Source: Saccharina japonica
Lineage: Eukaryota; Sar; Phaeophyceae; Laminariales; Laminariaceae
NCBI GenBank assembly: GCA_008828725.1
Contig: MEHQ01001468.1
Span: 1 to 64,000 of the forward strand
Length of the DNA stretch: 64,000 nucleotides
Direction of reading: 5' to 3'
This document shows positions 46,501 to 55,500 of this stretch, piece after piece (positions within the stretch are counted from its first letter, which is position 1; the number at the start of each line of letters is the position of its first letter). The notes under the pieces were generated by a model that did not search any database, was not told the origin of the DNA, and saw nothing but the letters and a program-made list of their open reading frames with translations. The position numbers and the translations under genes were made by a program.

Positions 46501-49500
46501 GGTGTAGTTCAATCAACAAACCCGAACTCATTTTCAACCTGTATGATGAACGTAGGCACATTCCTGTAGTGATTTATCACGCATCAAGTACTTACACAAA
46601 AAAAACAAAACTGGTTCAACAATCATCCTGAGAAAAACAAAACTGGTTCAACAGTAGTAGTCCATGTTTTTGGTCTTGGTTGCCGGTTTAGCCATTTCCT
46701 TGGGGATTATGACTGTAAACGTAGTTTTCGTTGGCTTTTTCGTCTTCTTCTTTTTCTGTTGTTGTTGTGATGAAGATGGCTGGTTGACGTGTATTGTCAT
46801 GGTGAATGTGGTCTTCGGGCGTTGCTTTTGGGGGTTCTTCGTCATGATAGGTAGTATTGGTATGTTACCTATAAATTACGAGCAGATTTGCCATACATGC
46901 GAGCACGGGAAGACCAATCTGTTTGTGTATTTCTGTATATGTATCTATTAACAGCTGTAATGTGTTATTAATCATCTAGACCAATCGATGTATCATACTA
47001 TACAAGGTATAATAGACAAGTATTAATCTTGAAATCATAAAACGAAAAAATCAAAACTAGCTCAACAGTCCATGTTATTCCGTTTTCACCATCCTGCCTG
47101 AATATAAACAGAATATAAACAGACACCCCCCCAGCTTGATAGTAGACAACGCTCTCTAGCAGGCAGGCATGTAATGTTGGTGCCTGAAAAAAAAAAGGAA
47201 AAACTCAGCGGCAGACACGTATAGCAAGCAGCGAGCAGCAGCGGTTACAGCGAAAATAACCAAAACAAAACATCCACCAGCCGAGTCATATCTCGCTTCC
47301 TTGACAGCGAGCATGTACATATACGCATACATAACGGCAGGTTGTTGTTACTGTGTTGTTGCTGCAGGCTGTTGTTACTGTGTTGTTGCTGTATTTGGCC
47401 TTGTTCTTGTTGCAACGAGAGTGGAGCGTACATATCATTCTGCGTCGGGGATAGCTGTTGGTTCCAGGTATTATATTGTTGCTTGCTGTTTGCGTTGGTG
47501 GGGCAGAAAGCGGCAGCGATTGCTATAAAAAATAACCAAAACAACACTGGTTGAGTTGTACATCGCCGCACATACATATCATACTTTGATAGTACGTACT
47601 CGTATTGCTGTAGGACCGCATCAATTCTGTAGGACTTCATCAAATGATTATTATATCAATGGCGGTATATATAGTGTCACTGGGACCTGCGTGCAGAGCA
47701 AGCATCATTATAATACAAAAACTCAAAAATTTGCGTGACCCTGTAGCCGCTTCGAAAAAAAATGCGTGCACAAACGGTACAAACAAAAAATTGTCGCGTA
47801 CACATACAAAAACAGCAGTGACGTCGTTCGAGGCGGGGAGAAAAAAAATCCAATTTCGTTTGCTCTCTGTATTGCTGTACGTATATCATAGAAGAAGTGT
47901 ATGGGCGGCCTTTTCCATTCGAGTATTTTTCCATTCAAGTATTTTGGTACAGCAGTACAGCCGTACAGCAGTACATACAACAAAAGAAACTGCAGGGCAC
48001 GTAGTAGCTGCTCATGTTTTTGCTTTTGTGACGTGTTGTGTCCTGCATACGTGTGCCTGTATATTGGTAAGCAGCTGTGAGTAGCACAACTGACAGGGAA
48101 TATAGCAGGTACGTGTAGTTGTGCCCACGTACGTGTGTCTTGTGCTGTATTTTCAAGTACATTATAAAAACTGGTTTTCAGATAAGAGAAAAATATAGAG
48201 CGACAAGAGTTACAACCTTGAGCAGAGACAGTGACGTTTATGACATTTTCGGGTAAAGGAGGCAGCATTTACAACAGCAGCTACCTGCAGTATTGCTCAT
48301 GGGTACAAGTAGAGTGCGATGTCTGTGTGAACGGTTTCTACGTGTGAAGCTTCGCTACGAAAATGTGAAGTTTCGCTACCAAAATTAGGGTCTCCAAAGA
48401 GTACTCTACACCGTACGACGAGAGTACCTCAAGGCTAGAAAACCGTTCATGTTTTAGACTACTCAGTTTATTTTCTATATGTTTCGTACAAACTTGAACC
48501 GAAGATAATTTGGATTGCTGCTGCACTTTTTTCTTCATGCTGCTGCGCTACCTGTGTAATCCTGCAAAACATGTCTCTACGGATATCTCAGCTGAAGCCC
48601 CATGTAACGAAGGATAAGAGCCGTTTTAGACGTACGCACCCTGGTCTTCTATCCACCTGTCCCTAGTCTCTCACCGCTTCGTAGTTCGTTTTCTTTCCGT
48701 ACATGCTTTCAGGTTGGCTTGCCTCCTTGTCTTCTGGTATCAACAGCTTCCTGCAAAGTACCAGTCTTCTGCCTGTGAACTCCTCCTCGATCCTCCAGTG
48801 CTACACAACAGATCTCAGTATCAAACCTTCGACAATACCTTGCTGTAACGATCGCTCTACTCAATCTCGCTTCGCAGTCACGCACGCTCAAGTTCTCTTC
48901 CATTTTTCCCTCGGATTGGTTTTGTGTTTTGGTTTGTTTTCGGACTAACCAAGAGCGGTGCTCTCTCGAAAGACTGGAGTTGCAGTCTTTAGGAAGCATT
49001 CCGTTACGTACGTATTTTACGTTACGTACGGGCTAATCCGCCGCAACATTATTCTTCCCCTTTAGCTAAATTATTAAATTGTGTGTCATCTAACAAAACA
49101 CTAATATACGTGTATATCACATAAACGTTAGACGTATACTGGAATGATATCAGATATATATATATATATTGCATATATTGCTTCAGCCAAGACAGACGAA
49201 ACACGCTTTACTGGGTCTCGCTGGTTTAGGCGTACATACCTCTGTGACTTGGTACAGCCCGCCGACGTTCTGACCATTGTCGACAACCCAAAGCGTGTTG
49301 TCGCGCAGAACCTGTCCACGTTCACGGGTGGAGTGGGGGTACGAACGTAGGGCGGGCGCAAGGGCGAGAGACGATTGCGCACGAGTTGCATTTTATTTGT
49401 TGCTTCAGCGGGGCGTCAGATATGACAAGTGCCAGGAGCAAAAATCGAGCTTGCAATTTTCGGCGGCCGCCTACAATCTAGGGGCCCCTTGTACGGGCGA

Positions 49501-52500
49501 GTGCACCTGAGGTAGCAGCAGCTGGTGGTCATGCTGTTGGAACAGGAGCGACGGGCACGATCGACACGCGGTACGTATTTTATGTTGTGGAGGTGCGGTG
49601 ATCCTAGGTTTCATTGTTACTATTATCTATAATAGTTCGCCAGAGGATAACTATATGAAAAGGACGAAACATGTGTGAAGTCGGAGGTCGGAGATCCTGT
49701 AAGCACGAAACAAACAACCTGAAGCCGGAGATCCGCGCCGTTCGACGGGAAAATGCCGTTTTCGTGTTTTTTGCCACCACACACCAGCGCGAATCCTAGG
49801 CGAGAGCTCCCTTTTTTTCGCGCGGTATCTCTGTAGTCCACAGACGGAGCACCAAAGCAAAACGTACCGCCGACACTAAATTGCGGAGTGAAGATCAGGA
49901 TGAACGGCAGGGTAACAAACCCTTAGTACCAAGTATGCGTTTACATTTTGCTGCCAACGCCGTTCCCCTCTGGACGGATGGAACACACTAAAGCCGCGAT
50001 AGCCGACACCAACACGCCAGCGTAAGGCACCCGGGGAGAGACACACAGTATACCGTGTTGTCGCTGATGTAAGGTGATTCCTCGTGACACCCCGATGACG
50101 ATGAACGCACCACGAACTGCACACTAGGCAAAGTTCGAGAGTACGTTATTCTTTTTCCAATGCGTGCTTGGACGCTATCGTCCCTGTCTGTAAAAAAAAC
50201 AACGGATCCAAGGCACGCACGCGCTAGAAATACTGCAAAAGCGCTATTTCACCGAGAATATGACCGAGAGAGGGGCTTCGACGCTGAAACACGAGTTGCT
50301 GGGGTCAGGGTGTCCGTGGGAAGTGCTGGTTGGGATACCCAGCATTGGCGTTTTCAGCCCCCCCACAGTTTCACCGCCACCGAGACGGACACCTAGCTCT
50401 TTCTGTTCACCGACGGTTTCAGCCGACGCCCTGATACATGCAAACCATTTCTGCCGCCGATCTCACAGCTTGACACACGGCCGGCGTCTGATTTTTTAAT
50501 ATCGTGTCCCTCGTAGGGTGGGAAGACGCGTGCTGTAATAGAGGTGGCACATTTTGCCTGCGATGATTTCTGAACGACGGCCCTTCTTAACCCAAGCTCG
50601 TCGGAATTTCGTTCTTGAGTTGTACTATTTTTCGTTATATACGTAAGGCCGCGCGGGGTTTTTCATCGGGTAGCGCTCGTTTTCCTCCAAAATCAGTGTG
50701 CAGGCTACTGCAGGTATAGAGGTATAGAGCTCCTCAAGTGACCACCCTCAGAAAATGTCCTGTATGCAGGTGCACCTCTACCTCAAGATAGCATGCGTCG
50801 GAAACTGATTATTAATGTCTTGATTTTGAATGAATTCTTTGAAAAAAACTGGCGTGTTATGGTAGGCTTTGGAGAAACGTGCCACGCGGGGGGGGCGAGT
50901 GTGTATGATAATCGATGTATGGGTCCAGCTTCTCCCGACGTATTGCTACTGTATGTGCGGGTGTCCACAATCGCGACATGCAGCACACCACACAAGAGCC
51001 TGTTTAACGAACGGTCTCCGTAGACGAAAACGACCTCCAGGTCTATCAGGGCGGCGGTGCCGACGCAATACTGTAGCGGCGTCCACGACCACATGGACGC
51101 GTGTTTGCCTTGCAGGTGTGGCATCCAATTTTTCCGAGGCTCCTCGCTTGAGGGTGTTTTCTATACTATTAGTGATCAAAATCTGATTCGGAGAAGAGCT
51201 GCATGCAACAAGCGCAACCGGACAAACGCCCCCAAAGCCTGGGCATATACCCCGAAAACAATTTGTAGCAATGTAAAAACCGTGTCTCAACGAAGTTACG
51301 ACGGGACCATAGCAAATAGGGCCTGCGGTAATAAAAAAACCCGTGTCCCAACGATATTATTACGGGACCATAGTCAATACCAGGTAGGACTTACGGTACA
51401 CACAAAACCTTTATGTTTACCTAATGCTACGTACAACAATTGGTGCTGTTTACTACGTCCCTTCGTAAATAGGTTAGGAAGCTCGGTCAGACGGGAATAT
51501 TTCGACCAAAAAGTGCTACTCCTATCGCCGCACGCGTCCATGGCATGCAGCACACACAGCAGAAACGGCGCACAACAAGGATTTCTCACCAGACCGTCCC
51601 CGTAGACAAGAACGCCTCCCAGGTCTATCAGGGAAGCGGCGCCGGTTGCGGGATCGACGGTGAAGATTTTACCCGTATTCGCGTTCGCTACGATGAGGAT
51701 GCTGCCGCCGTCGTTTGCCTGGAGATACAGGCGGTGTCACAGGGCCGGCGGCATCATGATAAAGAAGGGAGCGTCGCAACTAAACTGCACATGGAAACAT
51801 GGATTTGAGGGTAAACACGGGTGAAGCGTGCTGCGATGGAGGAAGCGCTTTTTAGCTGAAATGGTTTGTGCACGATCGGACTACTCCTCAACCCGAAATC
51901 GTCCGACACCAACCATGCCATCGTCAGGAGCAAGTAGATACGTCATTAGCGCGCTGCAATATTGTCCATTGCAAACCTTGAGGTCAAACCTTGAGGTCAT
52001 GGGATTGTTTATCATGTACGTAGTACTCTAGAATTTTGTTCAAAACGTTTTTGGGTGATATTCAGAGCTCGTCAATGGACCACTCTCAGAAAATGTCCTG
52101 TATGCAGGTGCACCTCTACCGTACCCTGCGTAGAGTGGGAAATCGTAATGTAAGAGAGGGTATGCGTGGGGGGAATCACTTAATGCATATGTGACTTGGA
52201 GTGTAGTGCGAGATTATTTGGTGCTCACCTCCGAGGCACAATCCTAAAAAAACGTTGCCGGCAATTGGTCAACAGGTACGGTCGGCTGGTTGACAGTCCC
52301 GGCATCGGGGTGTGGCCGTCTGTCTATATTTCAGTTGCCAAAAAGCGACCGTTCGAGCCATTTATAGGTACACGTGAAGCCAAAACTACCTAACAGGCAA
52401 CTTGACTAGCCGACAATAGGTGTACCTACGCACTTTGATCCATTTGTTGGTACAATGGAGCGCAGGCTCAATATCAGGCGGGCCAGGAAAAGCCGTTTCC

Positions 52501-55500
52501 GGGGTACATTTCACAGTGTACCCATAAATGGCTCGAAGTGCGTAGAGTATACCCATTATTTTGCTAAGTAATGCCCTTTACTGTATGATAGAGTACGTGG
52601 GCCACGATAGAGACGGTGTTTTGCTGGCAGAAACGTTTTCTGATTGGCCTACTGAAGGCTCCTTAACCCAAAATCGTCGGAATTTCATCCTTGTGTTGCA
52701 TGCATTTTTTCAGTGCAAAATTCGCCCCGAGGGATTGTACACCGGACACCATTTTTATTTTCCTTCAACAAAAATCTGTTTTTGGTTGGGGTAATGAATC
52801 CAAAAGTGACTACCCTCTCACAAAACACACGGTGCACAACCACCGTAGCATGCGTTAGAGTGCCAACGTTGTCGCAAAATGATTTGGCTCCTCGTCTCCC
52901 TGAAGGCTAAGAGACCCCTGGAAAGATTTGTAGGGTCAATTCACAAACAACCACACGGTTGTACGAGTACTACTACAGTAGTTATACCAGTCACTCACCC
53001 GTATATCCCCGTTTGACACATCCACAAGTCGGAGATACAACGCCCAACGAGATTAAACGCTTTCAAATATCCTTGGCCATCATCAACAACGTGTACCATG
53101 AGCTTCAGCATTGGTCACTCATCAGCACTGCGAAAGAAGAAAACCACGGAAACAATAAAGAGCTCTCTGTAGAAAGCCTCCGTTATGACCCATTCATACA
53201 AATTTACGACAATGCCTAAATGTCATCTACGTACAGTATATACGAGGCACACGATACGCTGGTTGAAGCACGAAGCAAGCTCCATACGGGGGGACATAGG
53301 ACATTTGATATTGTGTGCGCGCCTAACCGTAACGAGCAGCGTACACGCGGGACATGCGCGTCCGGCACGTACGGCCAGGAAACCCGAAGCACATCAGGTC
53401 CGAAACCACACTGAAGCTGCGGTACGGGCCAGCAGCCATCGGCAGCATTCTACGTACGGGATTTGAATTAATTTGCTGGTAATGGTCATACCTACAGTAG
53501 ATTCAGAGTTAGACCCCCGAGTTTCAAAAGTGTGACGAACCGTTGACACATCCGACGGATCATGACTTATCTATCTACAGTATATAATCTAGTTCCCCAC
53601 ATGCCGTTGTGAGAGGGGGTGCGGGATCTGCAATATGTACATACCCAACCGAGAGGGAGCATGTGCTAGAGCATTCACATTGTACGGCCACCATCCGCCA
53701 ACATGGGTTGGATCACGCAAAACGGGGATGTGGGTGGAATCAATAATCCGTCCTACGCGAGGAACACTCTGGGAGCATACACTAAAGTACACCTGTATAC
53801 TGCCTGTAGTAAAAAACAAAATATATGCTGTCTCAGGCTGGATTCTTGTTAGACAAAGGGTGCATTCTACTGCTGTACATGAAACTCAGTATAGCGGCTC
53901 CCAAACTAATGTTTTCTCCGCCAAACATCTAAGCCTTTGGCTTTCTTCGTCCTCAGGTTTTGTTAGTCTTGTACTTGGTAGGTTACATTGAATGTACTTA
54001 CGGCATGTCTGTATCTGACGCGTCATAGTAAACGATACAGGGAACGTGTGCGTGGGACCAAGCGCGTAGCTGCCTTTATTTGCAGTTCGACGGACGCTCT
54101 GGCTCCTGTCGTAGTCGCGTTCTTCACGACAAACATTTCCAAGCATGCATGCCATTCTTGACGCTTGACACACGCCACCCGGTGACCTGCTTTTACCGAA
54201 ACTACTAATTGATGTACAGCAGGTACAGTAGGTCTCTCTTGGTTTGGCTCTGGGTAGTTTCTCACCACAATGCCATTCGCGTTGAGCACCCCCTCTACGG
54301 TGCCGAAGTTCTCGGTAAGCGTGATGGTGTTCGCGGCGGTGATCACCACATCCACCAGCTCCCCACTATGCGCGTCTAGCGGGACCTGGTTGTTGTTCAA
54401 GCACAGTTCAGGCGAGGGCGGCGGCGGCGGGGGATGAGCAATGTCCCGTTTACGCTAAAATCTACATATTGTCCACCATAGAAAACGAGCAAAGTGTAGC
54501 TAAGAGCGCTTGTTTTTGTCTTCTCGCGGGACGCGTTTAGAACAAGGCACCCACTGTGTTTTTCAAAATATTACGGCTCCAATGCGTTAGCATCAGGGCT
54601 AGAGATAGATCACACAAATCAAGGATATGTTTTCCCTCAAAGATTTCGATCATGCAGTGTGGGAACCAGTGGTCTGTCCGGACGCTACGGTAGAGGTGCG
54701 CCTGCATACAGTGCATTTTCTGAGCCCTCCTCACTTGAGGATCTCTATACTAATAGCAAGTCGAACAATGCTTTTTTGAGGAAAATAGAAACCGCTGTCC
54801 GGTGGTGTACGAAACCATGGCCTAAGTACTCTATACGTAAAAAAAAACTGCAACACAAAGAACGACACCCCGACGACGTCGGATTAACCCCCTTAAGAAC
54901 TGGTTTCGCGTAGTTGGGGAGAAATTACTTAAAATTAGTGTGGATATTTTTTCCAGTTCTGAATGGGTCAAGGGAGCCCTGTAATTCAGAAAATGTTTCA
55001 GGCAAAACGTGCTACCTATATCGTAGTCACGCGTCTCTACGGTTTGCATACTGTTTGTCAAAATAAGCAAAGCTCTTTCATCACCTGGAAAAGCTTGTTC
55101 TGGAAGGAGTCTGTGAAGTATGCCGCAGTCTCGGTGACGTACACGTCGTTTATGAGTGATACCTCACCCTCGCCAGCAAAGACGAACTCTGCCACGAGGC
55201 TGTAGTCGTCGTCGTCGTAGACCCGAGCTTTTCCGGTGCAGTTGGGCGGGGGAAACAATAGTTTGAGCGTACAAGAGCGACTGAGAAGGGTGACATTCGC
55301 AAGAAAATTTATCCGATTCCATCAACGTTTATGTGCTAATCATGCCCGGGAATGAGGTGACAACGTAGTAACGTAATAAGGGGGCTGGGGTATACGTCGT
55401 AAACTATTTGAAGGGGGGTGTTTGAGTGAGTGAAATACATTAAATTCAGATCTTGAGTTGTTCATATTAATGGATTATAGTTAGTTCCGTAGGAGACGGT

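Larger units (their letters stand above)
39360..49048 (-). mobile_element. Ty3-type LTR retrotransposon with a DNA-methyltransferase/integrase frame
   Basis: The 9.7-kb element is bounded by two related LTRs and flanked by TTAT on both sides (39356-39359 and 49049-49052; 5 bp, TTATT, if the edge shifts by one). It is read on the minus strand: 5' LTR at right, a 3.4-kb leader, a Gln-rich gag tail, protease, reverse transcriptase, a tail of RNase H, then a 1065-codon methyltransferase-integrase frame, a G-run and the 3' LTR. Gag, protease and RT are frame-shifted and most of RNase H is deleted, so the element cannot move on its own. It sits inside intron 6 of propeller gene B in the same transcriptional direction. 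Confidence 0.88.

Noticed and set aside
46648-46845. Lys/Thr-rich minus-strand frame
   Set aside because: Low-complexity AAG/ACC-type composition with no start context or motif; probably chance in the element leader.
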